A DNA stretch of 64,000 bases from Pseudomonadales bacterium (GTDB lineage Bacteria > Pseudomonadota > Gammaproteobacteria > Pseudomonadales > Azotimanducaceae). Under the pieces are notes generated by a model. That model was given only the letters and a program-made list of their open reading frames with translations. It did no database searches and was not told the DNA's origin. Of the stretch, positions 9,405 through 19,623 are shown piece by piece (position 1 is the stretch's first letter; each line of letters begins with the position of its first letter). The stretch covers positions 87,671-151,670 of the forward strand of contig WTGV01000032.1 of assembly GCA_011525295.1 (NCBI GenBank). The letters run 5' to 3'. The position numbers were made by a program, and so were the translations under genes.

Positions 9405-10508
9405 GTGCAATATCTATGGGAACATGAGGAATGGCCGCAATTAATATGGGATGAAAACTACCTATACAAACTGATCGCATCGATCTCGCATGAACAAGGC
9501 CGCGTTCAAGGCAAAATGGAGACTCTGGGGTTTGATTTACATAATGAAGCCCAACTCATCACCAGAACGGAAGATGTCATCAAATCTAGCGAGATTGAAG
9601 GGGTAGCCCTCGACTACGCCCAAGTTCGATCTTCGGTAGCAAGGAGACTAGGTTTAGAAGTAGGGGGTATCGTCCAGGCTAGCGAAAGAGTAGAAGGCGT
9701 AGTTGCGATGATGCTCGATGCTACCGAGAAGTACGATACGACGTTGAGTACAGAACGATTGTTCAATTGGCATTCAGTCTTATTTCCATCTCGTGTGGCG
9801 GACACGGACACAATCAACGTAGGGTGCTGGAGAGATGATCGGAACGGTCCCATGCAAGTAGTTTCAGGACCAATCGGTCAGGAAACTGTTCACTTTCAAG
9901 CGGTTCCAGCAAATCGAATTGATCAAGAAATGTCGGTGTTTCTGCAATGGTATGAAGATCCCGGGGATATACATTCTTTGTTCGTTGCTGGTCTCGCGCA
10001 TCTTTGGTTTCTCACCATCCATCCATTCGAGGATGGAAACGGTCGTATTACCCGCGCCATAACCGATATGGCACTGGCCCGTTCAGAAAGATTTGTACAA
10101 CGCTACTATAGCATGTCGTCACAGATATGTGCAGAAAGAAATGGTTACTACAACATCCTAGAAATCACACAGCGAGGTTCCGTTGACATCACGGGTTGGA
10201 TGGATTGGTTTCTCTGTTGCTTACAGCGTTCAATAAAACAGAGCGAAGAGACTCTCAACACGGTCTTAACGAAGGCACGTTTTTGGACTCGATTCGCGCA
10301 AGAGTCGCTTAGTCCACGACAAATTAAAGTAATGAACAAGTACCTCGACGGTTTCGAAGGAAAACTCACTAGTTCAAAGTGGGCGAAGATAGCTAAATGT
10401 TCTCAAGATACGGCAACTAGGGATATACACGATCTGATCAAACGTGGGGCATTAAAAAGAGATGTAGCTGGTGGTCGTAGTACGAGTTACTCATTCGTAG
10501 AGGACTGA
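9405..10508 (+). CDS. Fic family protein (DUF4172 N-domain, Fic core, winged-helix C-end)
   Basis: Fic enzymes transfer AMP (or another nucleotide moiety) to hydroxyl groups of target proteins. The active motif HPFEDGNGR is intact at residues 206-214. The N-terminal part contains the inhibitory motif SxxxEG (Ser61 to Gly66), so this is a self-inhibited class II Fic whose glutamate (Glu65) would block ATP. The first 80 residues resemble the DUF4172 domain common in such proteins, and the last 90 resemble a winged helix DNA-binding domain. Translation starts at a GTG directly after an operator-like repeat. No separate antitoxin gene is present, in keeping with the built-in inhibitor. The target protein is unknown. 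Confidence 0.9.
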   Translation: MQYLWEHEEWPQLIWDENYLYKLIASISHEQGRVQGKMETLGFDLHNEAQLITRTEDVIKSSEIEGVALDYAQVRSSVARRLGLEVGGIVQASERVEGVVAMMLDATEKYDTTLSTERLFNWHSVLFPSRVADTDTINVGCWRDDRNGPMQVVSGPIGQETVHFQAVPANRIDQEMSVFLQWYEDPGDIHSLFVAGLAHLWFLTIHPFEDGNGRITRAITDMALARSERFVQRYYSMSSQICAERNGYYNILEITQRGSVDITGWMDWFLCCLQRSIKQSEETLNTVLTKARFWTRFAQESLSPRQIKVMNKYLDGFEGKLTSSKWAKIAKCSQDTATRDIHDLIKRGALKRDVAGGRSTSYSFVED

Positions 10509-10566
10509 CCATTACAAAATCGTATTTAGTCTATCAGACTTTTACGAAGATGTAATCAAGGAAGCG

Positions 10567-12159
10567 TTAAATTCCAATCGCTTGAGACACTGGAGAGGGA
10601 ATAAAACACCCACCAGTCATGGAACCCGATGATTCCATTGCAACCAACTGTGGAACACCGAAGAGTCCAGGTGCGACACTGTTGCGTCTCACTCTCGTGT
10701 TCGAAAATTTCGCTCTCAAGTTGTTGACAGCGTCGGCGTCCATGTTGTCCATGATCGTTATTAAATCAGTCCCAGAAACATCGATTCTGGCTTGGTGCAA
10801 CGCATCCGTCGTATCCATGCCAAAATCGCAAAGATAAGACAGAATTTGAAACACTGCGGGAAAAATCTGTCTTCCGCCACACGCACCTAACGCGAATTTT
10901 CTTCCATCTTGCACTTTTCCAATCACCGGGCACATGTTGCTTAGAGGTCTGCGACCGGGCGCGACGGAGTTTGGAGTATTGGGTCTCGGATCAAACCACA
11001 TCATGCCGTTATTCAAGAGGATTCCAGTCTCGGGGAGCATTACAAAGGATCCAAAGACTGACATTAGCGTTTGGGTAAGAGACACCATGTTCCCGTCCCG
11101 ATCTACAACGCAGAGATGTGATGTTGCCCCAACGGATGATTCTTTATTATTTCCGTCTCCTAGGTGCTTGAGTCGATATTCATAGGAATCGAGAAGAGTG
11201 TTTGCATAGATCTCATAGTCGGAAGAGTTTGGACACTTCCGGTCATTCATCGCCATTCGTTTTTCTAGTGCCGATAGGGCTTGTCCTAGTGTCGGTCCCG
11301 CTGATCGTCGCGACGGTGCAAAGACTTCGTGTCCTCGATAGTTGTGTTTCAAGGGTGTGTTGATGTAAGCTTCATATTGGTGCAAGTCTTCCAACTGAAT
11401 TTTGGAACCAGCTCCTGCTAAGTCGACAGAGATTTTTTTCGCTAAATCACCAGAGTAGAATGCGTTCGGTCCTTCTCGTTGCAACACTCGCAGAGTATTA
11501 GCGAAATTTCCTAATTGGATGCGATTTGTTACCCCGGATTCATCTTCCGTCTCTGGTGGGAGACCGTCAGGCAGATACACTCGTTCTACTTCGCCGTGAA
11601 GCCGCATGGTTCGCGCACCACGCAGAATCTGCAGTTGCGTATACCAATGTGTCGGCAATCCCCATTCAGCTAGCTGACAAGCTGGTTCGATCACATCACA
11701 CCAATCCCACGTACCGAAAGTTTCTAGGGCTAGTGAGACTCCTTTTAAGTACCCCGGAGTAGCGATAGCAAAAGGTCCATGGACGTTTCTGTCTTCCAAG
11801 ACTTCTGGCCAATGAAACGATGATGCGCCAGTAGCATTTCCAGTCAAGGGATAGTCAGTGGGATCTGCTAGTAATGGGGCGCGCATACCGAATTCAACAA
11901 CGGAAACTCTATCTTCTTTCGCATCGTAAAGAGTCATAAATCCACCTCCACCGATGCCGCTCATCCACGGTTCGACGCACCCTAGCGCTAGTCCGCTCGC
12001 GACTGCCGCATCTATTGCATTGCCACCCCGGGCGAGAACAGAAGCCCCCACCTTCGATGCGAGATAGTGTTGTGTTGCAACAACCCCGTTAGAGCCGGTA
12101 ACTGCAGGTTTTCGTAGGTTCCATTGTTCTTGAAAAATTGTTGGAAAATCTAGTTTCAT
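10567..12159 (-). CDS. Gamma-glutamyltransferase family Ntn-hydrolase
   Basis: Member of the GGT family, which is made as a precursor and cuts itself so that a new N-terminal threonine becomes the nucleophile. That threonine is visible in GATSHLCVVD (about residue 346 from the ATG at 12159). The substrate-binding GRRPLSNMCP and GACGGRQIFP blocks of the small subunit are also present. The longest frame starts 12 codons earlier at a TTG; the ATG is preferred because conserved sequence begins soon after it. No signal peptide is visible with either start, which is odd for a glutathione-degrading GGT and leaves room for a cytoplasmic relative such as an oxamate or acyl-amide hydrolase. It is not in an obvious operon. 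Confidence 0.85.
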   Translation of the reverse strand: MKLDFPTIFQEQWNLRKPAVTGSNGVVATQHYLASKVGASVLARGGNAIDAAVASGLALGCVEPWMSGIGGGGFMTLYDAKEDRVSVVEFGMRAPLLADPTDYPLTGNATGASSFHWPEVLEDRNVHGPFAIATPGYLKGVSLALETFGTWDWCDVIEPACQLAEWGLPTHWYTQLQILRGARTMRLHGEVERVYLPDGLPPETEDESGVTNRIQLGNFANTLRVLQREGPNAFYSGDLAKKISVDLAGAGSKIQLEDLHQYEAYINTPLKHNYRGHEVFAPSRRSAGPTLGQALSALEKRMAMNDRKCPNSSDYEIYANTLLDSYEYRLKHLGDGNNKESSVGATSHLCVVDRDGNMVSLTQTLMSVFGSFVMLPETGILLNNGMMWFDPRPNTPNSVAPGRRPLSNMCPVIGKVQDGRKFALGACGGRQIFPAVFQILSYLCDFGMDTTDALHQARIDVSGTDLITIMDNMDADAVNNLRAKFSNTRVRRNSVAPGLFGVPQLVAMESSGSMTGGCFIPSPVSQAIGI

Positions 12160-12310
12160 GGATATATTTGAAAGAACGTTTTTAAGCAAAATCAAGCTTG
12201 GCTACAATTCTAAATACTCTGAATTGCAATAGTGCTGAGAAAGCACTAACCGCACGCTTCGAGTGATGTAAATGGCTGCTACTGATTCTTCTTATTCGAG
12301 ATTCTTTCCT

Positions 12311-13024
12311 ATGAAAACTTTGACTTGCGCTGTGGTTCTTGTCTCACTCCTGATTGGAGGGATCGCACAAGCCCAATTTACATCGTCTGTCGTGTATGGT
12401 GGTACGATGCCGGAGTATCTACATCGGCTAGATTTGTTTGAGAACTATGGAAACAAGGAAAAGTTAATCGACGCTGAGAAGCAGTTAGTGAAATTTTCAC
12501 ATCGACACAAAGATGGAACCTTGACTGAACGAGTCTTCAAACTTGACATTGTCGGTCCGACGGAGGACATTGTCGAATTTCACGTGACCTTTCAAAGAGA
12601 AGAAGACGAAGACAACAGTAGTGTAGAAATTGACTTCGACGAAGCGGTGATCAGTTTTATTGGATTTCCACTACCTAAAAGTCATCCACTTGCAAAACGT
12701 TGGGGACACCGGTTGACATTCAACTTCGATGGAAGAGATCAAGACGTGCAGACCGGAGAACGCTCACCGGTGAGATTTTCGTTCGACCACGACACCGAGC
12801 AATTAAAAAGGATTGACATCATGTCCATCTACGAGACAGCTGAAGGATTCGTGGGTAAGATGAAACCCATGGAGCCAGAAAAGCCCTGGGACGTTAAATC
12901 AATGAGTTTAAAAAACCGTTTAAAACTAGTTGATGAATTGTTAGAGAAACACGGGATACCAGAACAACAGACCTCGGATGTGCTTGAAACAGAAGATCCC
13001 GACTATCCCCAACGCGACCCTTAG
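12311..13024 (+). CDS. Exported protein of unknown function
   Basis: I do not recognise a family. From the ATG at 12311 the protein begins with a clean signal peptide (MKTLTCAVVLVSLLIGGIAQA, cut before QF), so this start is preferred to the ATG at 12272 that adds 13 residues in front of it. The mature part is about 215 residues, rich in charged residues, with alternating hydrophobic strands and an acidic patch near the middle (EEDEDNSS), suggesting a soluble beta-rich periplasmic protein. It lies alone, divergent from the GGT-like gene and convergent with the DUF4143 ATPase gene. Confidence 0.75.
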   Translation: MKTLTCAVVLVSLLIGGIAQAQFTSSVVYGGTMPEYLHRLDLFENYGNKEKLIDAEKQLVKFSHRHKDGTLTERVFKLDIVGPTEDIVEFHVTFQREEDEDNSSVEIDFDEAVISFIGFPLPKSHPLAKRWGHRLTFNFDGRDQDVQTGERSPVRFSFDHDTEQLKRIDIMSIYETAEGFVGKMKPMEPEKPWDVKSMSLKNRLKLVDELLEKHGIPEQQTSDVLETEDPDYPQRDP

Positions 13025-13098
13025 CTAATCGATCGTTCCGGCCCGTCTCCCGTTTGATGATGTGAAATGGGATACGGTGACACTTCAGTAACTCCAAA

Positions 13099-14292
13099 CT
13101 ATCGAACACCCGTTTTGAACAAGTCCTGAATTTCGGTGCAGATTTCAAGAAGACTGACAGCTTCGGTGTCAGCACTCAGAGCTACTCGAGCACTGCCCGT
13201 GTGCACCACGAAACACCTGTCTGCGTCAACGTCCTTCTTCGCGATATAAAAGCCCTTCTTTCTTCGTGCTGCGATATTTCGTTTTATCTCAATAGCCCAT
13301 CGAGTTTGAAGACCTGGAAGCTGCAGTATTAAATCGATTTCAGCCCCCTTAGCCGTTCGATAAAAATTAGCTTGAGTTCCATGTGGTACTACGCTAAGAA
13401 TGTTTTCTACGACGAATCCTTCCCAACTTTGTCCCACCACCGGATGTCCGTATAGTTGCATATCGGTTTGTATCCCTAGTAAGGCGTGCATCAGCCCGCT
13501 ATCGCGAACATAAACTTTCGGGCTTTTTACGTATTGTTTAGAGACATTAGTGCGCAAAGGTCTAAGGACTCTTAGTAGTAATAACTGTTCCAGTAGTTCG
13601 ATGTAATTACGGATTGTTGGTGAGGATACTCCCAGCGATTTAGCAAGCGAAGAGTAGTTGACAATCGATCCTTGCGAATAGGACAACATGGTCCAAAGTT
13701 GTTCGACCAATGCGGTTGGAGTCCGTTCAGAAAATACTTTTAAATCCCGTTCAAGGTATGTTTTGATGAAATCCGTGCGCCATCTAAAGCTCTTTGCATC
13801 GGGCTTCGATGTTAAACTGTCAGGAAATCCTCCACGTAGCCACAAATTGGTTAGGTCGATTCCACTCTGATGCGCTTCAACGATGTTGATGGGTTCGAGC
13901 TCCACATAGGTGATTCTGCCGGCTAAGCTTTCGCTACTTTGTCGTAGCAAGTCCATTGAAGCAGATCCCAAGATCAAATACATACCGTGGCGTAAGCCTT
14001 CAAGTCGTGCTCGGTCGATCTCTCCTCGTAATTGGGAGAATATTTCAGGAGATCGATGTATTTCATCAAGAATAACCAATTTATCTCGGTTTTGTGAGAA
14101 GAAGAAGTCTGGATCTTCCAGCACTAGGCGATCACTTTGTCGTTCGAGATCGAGGTATCTTGACGCTGTTTGTTCTGCTATTTGAACAGCGAGCGTAGTT
14201 TTACCAACCTGACGTGGGCCAATCAACGCGACACACGCTTGACTGGCTAACGAGTCGATTAGATTTTTGTATGCGAGGCGAGGTATTAACAT
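13099..14292 (-). CDS. AAA-type ATPase with DUF4143 C-terminal domain
   Basis: A common bacterial and archaeal ATPase family (AAA_14 plus DUF4143) of uncertain role. The Walker A motif GPRQVGKTT spans residues 25-33 and Walker B LVILDEIH ends near residue 79. The C-terminal 200 residues hold the DUF4143 region, including a winged-helix-like stretch (SLAKSLGVSSPTIRNYIELL) and a nuclease-like end with the strand pattern GAEIDLILQ...WAIEIKR, which resembles the D...ExK pattern of restriction-like folds. The gene stands alone and is divergent from the ankyrin gene. Some relatives are found with toxin-antitoxin genes, but no partner is seen here. Confidence 0.88.
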   Translation of the reverse strand: MLIPRLAYKNLIDSLASQACVALIGPRQVGKTTLAVQIAEQTASRYLDLERQSDRLVLEDPDFFFSQNRDKLVILDEIHRSPEIFSQLRGEIDRARLEGLRHGMYLILGSASMDLLRQSSESLAGRITYVELEPINIVEAHQSGIDLTNLWLRGGFPDSLTSKPDAKSFRWRTDFIKTYLERDLKVFSERTPTALVEQLWTMLSYSQGSIVNYSSLAKSLGVSSPTIRNYIELLEQLLLLRVLRPLRTNVSKQYVKSPKVYVRDSGLMHALLGIQTDMQLYGHPVVGQSWEGFVVENILSVVPHGTQANFYRTAKGAEIDLILQLPGLQTRWAIEIKRNIAARRKKGFYIAKKDVDADRCFVVHTGSARVALSADTEAVSLLEICTEIQDLFKTGVR

Positions 14293-14778
14293 CCTATATT
14301 CAACATCTGTTTTTAAATATAAGAGTTTATTTTAAATAAAAATTGTGTACTGCGTACGCTTCAAAGGTTTAGTTTTTTGTACTCGTTTTTACTTTGAGCA
14401 CTTTGGATTATGTTTTTGCGGACACTTAGTCAAGGAGCATTACCTGTTCAATCTTGTACTATCAAACAGACGCGCCTTGACTTAACATCGATGTCGTCGA
14501 TTCGTGGAGTTCGGTGCATCTTAAGTGTCTAATACATGCTTTGGTGCATCTAACGACTATAGATCTACTCTGTGTCAGACATGGCAGGTTTCTTGGATAC
14601 GTTCTTTGGTCAACCCAAAATGTACAGAAATTTAGCTATATAGGCTGTGTTTTCAGATTTCTATGAGAAAATGCAATTCACGAGCGCAATCAATCACGGC
14701 GCGATGAACAACCACGCGCAAAATGCAACTCTTCAACACACGCATTTCAAAAAAGCCTTCGCTACAAGGAGGAGCTTT
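14293..14778. other. Divergent intergenic region before the ankyrin gene
   Basis: Nearly 490 bases between two divergent genes, AT-rich next to the ATPase start. GGTGCATCT occurs as a direct repeat at 14513 and 14543. A longer reading frame joins the ankyrin gene from 14647, but it has no ribosome site and encodes no export signal, so I treat it as untranslated. No RNA gene recognised. Confidence 0.35.
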
Positions 14779-16311
14779 ATGAGACCGTTTTCACGAGCTT
14801 TACTAGGGCTTGCATGTATAGCAGCTACAACTCTTCAGCCCCAGGAGAGCGACAGGAATCTAGACCTTGAAATACCCCAATGGACGACTGAGGACTTTTA
14901 CGACGCTATTGACAAAGACGACGTGACATCTGTTCAAGAATATCTATCGGATACCAAGCGCGCCACAAAAGAATTTCTAAGCTATTACTTGCTCGACTAT
15001 GCTCTTGAACAAGAGAGGAATCAAATTGCACAACTAATGGTCGAAGCCGGAGCTGGAGTCGATACCTTTTCAGCCGTTAAGTACGAAAACGTCCCGATAC
15101 TTGAAGAGATGTTGAAACGAGGAATAGCACCAGTAGGAGCGTCGCTTGCAGCTGAACGGGGCAACACTGACCTAGTGGTCATGTTGTTGGATCATGGAGA
15201 GGGTGACTTAAACATCGAAGGAGCAGTCCAAAATGGGCACCTGGATACGGTGAAATTACTTCTTGACCATGGCGCGGAACCTGATGGGTTAGTAACAGCC
15301 GTCGCTCTCGGACATGAAGCTGTGGCACAACTTCTCTTGGACTCAGGTGCGAATCCCAACGAGTTAACTCGATTTAGTGGAGACGTTTGGCGTCAAGTCG
15401 ACCTTCCATCAAAGTACACACTCGAATATCTGTCCCCACTACACTATGCTGTTCTTCACAAATCGTTAGATTTGGTGAATGCGCTGTTAAAAGCAGGAGC
15501 AGATCCCAATATATTCCCGAGTGCGAGTACATTGAATGAACATAGTTTTCACGATGACGCCTGGCCTACGGTACTTCACACTGCACAAGATCCAGAGTGG
15601 GGAGATAAGGCTATCGCGAAGGTTCTGAAGAAAAAAGGTGCAATCTTAGATATATCAATTGATGAGGATGACGCGCAATTGGAGTTGGATCTCTATAGAG
15701 CAGCCGAAGAGTGGAACTATGAAGAGGTCGCTCGGTTGTTGAAATTAGGCGCAGCACCTACCGGATTTGGAAGTTTCTACTACGAGATGTCAGAACGATA
15801 CGATCCTAAAATCGTACAAGCCTTCGTTGAAGCTGGTGCTGACCCTAACGTCTTCAATTTACTTGCTGGCGGTCCTATGTACACGCCTACAGCATTAACG
15901 CTTTGGAACGGAGATATAGAGAACTTTAAGCGATTTGTTGAGGCAGGTGCTGAGATTAGTGAGCCTTTGCATGGTTGGTACATGAAACTTGCCCACAGCC
16001 CAGGACTCAGCGAGGCAAGAGAAATTCTTTGGAAGCTAGGCCATAAGCGACAGTACCAATACTATCGAGCCCCATTCAATCTCGCCCTTCTTCACGATGT
16101 CGAAGCCATGCTGGCTAAGGGAGCTCGACCCGTGGGGCTGAGAACCGCAGTAGGGAGAGGACGCGAGCTTGAAGTGAAGTTATTATTAGAAGCCGGGGCA
16201 GATCCAAACGAGCAGGATGACCGCGACAAAAATTCAATTCTTGAGGTAGCGCAGGAATCTGGTAATGAACACATCATTGGAATGTTGAAGATCGCTGGAG
16301 CTACGGAATAA
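14779..16311 (+). CDS. Exported ankyrin-repeat protein
   Basis: Ankyrin repeats mediate protein-protein contacts. The protein shows repeated units of the form AV..GH...V..LLL..GA.P, for example around GHLDTVKLLLDHGAEPDG, GHEAVAQLLLDSGANPNE and SLDLVNALLKAGADPN, and again near the C-terminus (GRELEVKLLLEAGADPNE). At least nine repeats or degenerate repeats are spread over 510 residues. The start is set at the ATG at 14779 because it follows a strong ribosome site (AAGGAGGAG at 14767-14775) and opens a signal peptide (PFSRALLGLACIAATT). No enzymatic domain is seen. Exported ankyrin proteins are frequent in host-associated bacteria, but the partner here is unknown. Confidence 0.88.
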   Translation: MRPFSRALLGLACIAATTLQPQESDRNLDLEIPQWTTEDFYDAIDKDDVTSVQEYLSDTKRATKEFLSYYLLDYALEQERNQIAQLMVEAGAGVDTFSAVKYENVPILEEMLKRGIAPVGASLAAERGNTDLVVMLLDHGEGDLNIEGAVQNGHLDTVKLLLDHGAEPDGLVTAVALGHEAVAQLLLDSGANPNELTRFSGDVWRQVDLPSKYTLEYLSPLHYAVLHKSLDLVNALLKAGADPNIFPSASTLNEHSFHDDAWPTVLHTAQDPEWGDKAIAKVLKKKGAILDISIDEDDAQLELDLYRAAEEWNYEEVARLLKLGAAPTGFGSFYYEMSERYDPKIVQAFVEAGADPNVFNLLAGGPMYTPTALTLWNGDIENFKRFVEAGAEISEPLHGWYMKLAHSPGLSEAREILWKLGHKRQYQYYRAPFNLALLHDVEAMLAKGARPVGLRTAVGRGRELEVKLLLEAGADPNEQDDRDKNSILEVAQESGNEHIIGMLKIAGATE

Positions 16312-16455
16312 ATTAGGACACGTCAATAATGGCTCGGTCTCTCGTTAGTCCGAAGTCCGCCTTACTTAAATTGGAATTCAGCTCCGATTCGTAAAGGAGC
16401 GCAATTTCTCACAGATTAGAACGTTTGAAATTATTTGCGGTTCCGTCGAACATGG

Positions 16456-19400
16456 TCAAGCGCTCGTCGGTTTGCTCCGAATTCCAATCAAGGTCCACTT
16501 CTTGTACAACAAGAATAAAGGTGGTAGCACAATCAAAGTTAGGATCATCGCACTGATCATTCCACCAAACATTGGTGCCGCGATGCGTTGCATGATTTGA
16601 GCCCCTGAACCCGATGCCCACATAATCGGCAATAGTCCGAGAAAGACCGTCATCGTTGTCATCATGATGGGGCGGATACGTAGCATCGCACCTTCTTCAA
16701 TCGCCGCTACAACGTCTTTCAATACTAATGCTCGTTGTTCAGCTCCAGCTTGTTCGCGCTTTTGGTCCATTGCAAGATTAAGGTAGGTGAGAAGGACCAC
16801 CCCTAATTCCACAGCTACTCCAGCCAGAGCGATGAAGCCAACACCTACGGCGACTGAAAGGTCATACTCTAGAAGGTAGAGACAAACGATCCCACCGACT
16901 AAAGCGAACGGTACGGTTGTGACAATGAGGAAAACATCGGTAGCACGTCGGAAATTCAAGAACAACAACACGAGTACTATTCCCAACGTCAAAGGACCCA
17001 TAATCATTAGACGTTGCTGTGCGCGTACGAGGTATTCATACTGTCCGGACCATTCCAACGAGTAGTTTGGAGGAAGATCGACTTGCTCTCGGACGACTTG
17101 TTGCGCTTCGGCCACGTACGAACCAAGATCGCGATCCATGATGTCTATGAATAACCAACCCGTCGGTCGAGCGTTTTCACTCTTAATCATCGGCGCGCCA
17201 TCTGTAACTTCAATTGTGGCGACGTCTCCAAGTGCAACTCTTGCTCCCTTGGGAGTGGTAATAGGTAAGTTCTCTAAGCTCTCGATCGAACTTCGAACTT
17301 TTTGGGGATAACGAATGTTGATCGGATATCGTTCGAGACCTTCAACTGTAGTTGCGACATTCATGCCTCCGATTGCAGTACTCACGATATCTTGAACATC
17401 ACTCACGTTGAGTCCATATCGTGCTGCGCGTAAACGATCAATATCGACACTCAGATATCGACCACCTGCAACTCGTTCCGCGAATACTGACGCAGTACCT
17501 GGTACGTCTGCTAACGCTTCTTCGATAGCGGTTCCGATAGACTGAACGACCTTCAAATCTGGACCTAAGATTTTGATCCCAACAGGTGTCTTTATTCCAG
17601 TAGCGAGCATGTCTATGCGAGTCTTAATAGGCATGACCCATGCGTTGTTTAAACCCGGAAAATTGACACGCTTGTTCAATTCATCGCGAATGTCGTCCAT
17701 GGTAACTCCAGGTCGCCATTCGTCTCGAGGTTTGAGTTGTATGGATGTCTCGATCATGGTTAGTGGTGCCGGGTCGGTCGCGGTGTCAGCTCGACCGACT
17801 TTCCCGAAAACGTTCTCTACCTCCGGCACGCCACGAATGAGTTTGTCCGTTTGTTGTAGTAATTCGCGTGCTTTATCTACCGAAATTCCTGGGTGAGTCG
17901 TCGGCATGTACATTAAATCGCCTTCGTCAAGTGGTGGCATGAATTCCGTACCCAACTTGGTGATCGGCCAGAACCCGCAAGCAAGAACAAGCACGCTAAC
18001 GATGATCGTCGACTTGGGGAAGCGAAGAATCACGCCCAAAACGGGGCGGTATACCCAAACCAATAGTTTGTTGAGGGGATTGCGTTGTTCGGAAAATATC
18101 TGTCCTCGTACCAAATATCCTGTTAAAACCGGTATTAAGGTAATCGCCAGGATGGCAGCAACTGCCATTGAATAAGTCTTGGTGAAAGCAAGAGGTTTGA
18201 ACAACCTACCTTCCTGAGCTTCTAGCGTGAAGACGGGTAAAAAGCTCAGTGTGATGATGAGCAGGCAGAAGAAAATTGGAGGTCCGAGCTGTGTCGCGGC
18301 CTCGCGAATTGCCTTCCATCGCAGCTCGGTAGAAATTTTTGAACCCGGCGGCGCATAGTGCTCAATACGTTTATGCGCGTTTTCAACGATCACGATCGCG
18401 CCGTCGACCATTGCGCCGATCGCGATCGCGATACCTCCAAGAGACATGATGTTGGCATTAATCCCCTGTATCCGCATCACAAAGAAAGCACCTAAGATGG
18501 CGATGGGCAGGCTCAATATGATGACGAGAGAGGATCGTAGATGAAAGAGGAAGAGGGCGCAGACCAATGCGACGATCAAGAATTCTTCGATCAGAGTGTC
18601 GCGCAGATTGTGTACTGAATTTGAGATGAGTTTGGATCGATCATAGGTGGGGACGACTTCAACGCCTTCGGGTAAGCTCGGCTTAAGTTCTTCGAGTCGT
18701 TTCTTAACGTTGCTAATCGTTCTCAGAGCATTTTCGCCAGAACGCATTACGACGATACCACCAACGACCTCACCTTCGCCATCGAGTTCCGCGATACCGC
18801 GTCGCATCTGCGGGCCGATTCGAATTTCGGCAATATCTGACAAAAGAATCGGTGTACCGCGAGGATTCAATCCAATAGGAATCTGTTGAAGATCCTCCAA
18901 GCCTTCGATGTATCCGCCGGCGCGAATCATGTATTCTGCTTCTCCCATCTCAATGACTGAACCACCGGTTTCTCGATTATTCGCTCTTATTGCTTCTCGA
19001 ATTTGTTTAAGCGTTAATCCATAGGTATAGAGTCTGTCGGGGTCTACAACTACTTGATACTGCCGTACCATGCCGCCGACAGTCGCAACTTCAGCAACCC
19101 CAGGTACTGTTTTGAGTTCGTATTTCAAGAACCAGTCTTGCAGACTTCTAAGTTGGCTCAGGTCTAGGTTTCCATTGTGGTCGACAAGCGCGTATTGATA
19201 AACCCAACCAACACCAGTAGCGTCTGGACCTATGGTAGGTTCAACACCTTCTGGCAATTGGTTCTTTGCTTGAATCAGATTCTCTGTGACTCGGGAGATC
19301 GCCCAATAGAGGTCAGTACCATCTTCGAAAATCACATACACGTAGGAATCGCCGAAAAAGGAATATCCGCGAACGTCAATTGCTTTCGGGACGGAAAGCA

Positions 19401-19617
19401 TCGCGACTGAAAGCGGGTAGGTTACCTGATTCTCGACTACTTGCGGAGCTTGCCCATGATAGGTAGTCTTTACGATAACTTGCACATCGGAAAGGTCGGG
19501 GATCGCATCAATAGGGGTGCGGAATACGCTGATGACACCACCGACGATAAGAAACACCGTCGCGATCAGAATGAGTTTTCGATTGTCGATTGACCAACCG
19601 ATAATGCGCGCGATCAT
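16456..19617 (-). CDS. cusA: Copper/silver-exporting RND permease CusA
   Basis: Inner-membrane proton-driven RND pump of the heavy-metal efflux group. The protein has 1053 residues with the expected 12 membrane segments and two large periplasmic loops. The three methionines that bind Cu(I)/Ag(I) in E. coli CusA can be recognised by context in DEGDLMYMP, LTMIETSIQL and TRIDMLATGIKTPVGIK, so copper or silver is a better prediction than zinc or cobalt. The charged relay in the fourth membrane segment lies in GAMVDGAIVIVENAHKR. It is the last gene of the minus-strand operon cusC-cusB-cusA, six bases after cusB. No two-component regulator is adjacent. Confidence 0.93.
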   Translation of the reverse strand: MIARIIGWSIDNRKLILIATVFLIVGGVISVFRTPIDAIPDLSDVQVIVKTTYHGQAPQVVENQVTYPLSVAMLSVPKAIDVRGYSFFGDSYVYVIFEDGTDLYWAISRVTENLIQAKNQLPEGVEPTIGPDATGVGWVYQYALVDHNGNLDLSQLRSLQDWFLKYELKTVPGVAEVATVGGMVRQYQVVVDPDRLYTYGLTLKQIREAIRANNRETGGSVIEMGEAEYMIRAGGYIEGLEDLQQIPIGLNPRGTPILLSDIAEIRIGPQMRRGIAELDGEGEVVGGIVVMRSGENALRTISNVKKRLEELKPSLPEGVEVVPTYDRSKLISNSVHNLRDTLIEEFLIVALVCALFLFHLRSSLVIILSLPIAILGAFFVMRIQGINANIMSLGGIAIAIGAMVDGAIVIVENAHKRIEHYAPPGSKISTELRWKAIREAATQLGPPIFFCLLIITLSFLPVFTLEAQEGRLFKPLAFTKTYSMAVAAILAITLIPVLTGYLVRGQIFSEQRNPLNKLLVWVYRPVLGVILRFPKSTIIVSVLVLACGFWPITKLGTEFMPPLDEGDLMYMPTTHPGISVDKARELLQQTDKLIRGVPEVENVFGKVGRADTATDPAPLTMIETSIQLKPRDEWRPGVTMDDIRDELNKRVNFPGLNNAWVMPIKTRIDMLATGIKTPVGIKILGPDLKVVQSIGTAIEEALADVPGTASVFAERVAGGRYLSVDIDRLRAARYGLNVSDVQDIVSTAIGGMNVATTVEGLERYPINIRYPQKVRSSIESLENLPITTPKGARVALGDVATIEVTDGAPMIKSENARPTGWLFIDIMDRDLGSYVAEAQQVVREQVDLPPNYSLEWSGQYEYLVRAQQRLMIMGPLTLGIVLVLLFLNFRRATDVFLIVTTVPFALVGGIVCLYLLEYDLSVAVGVGFIALAGVAVELGVVLLTYLNLAMDQKREQAGAEQRALVLKDVVAAIEEGAMLRIRPIMMTTMTVFLGLLPIMWASGSGAQIMQRIAAPMFGGMISAMILTLIVLPPLFLLYKKWTLIGIRSKPTSA

Positions 19618-19623
19618 GGAGAT

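Noticed and set aside
14647..14778. Longer N-terminus of the ankyrin protein
   Set aside because: A strong ribosome site and a signal peptide support the ATG at 14779; the upstream extension has neither.
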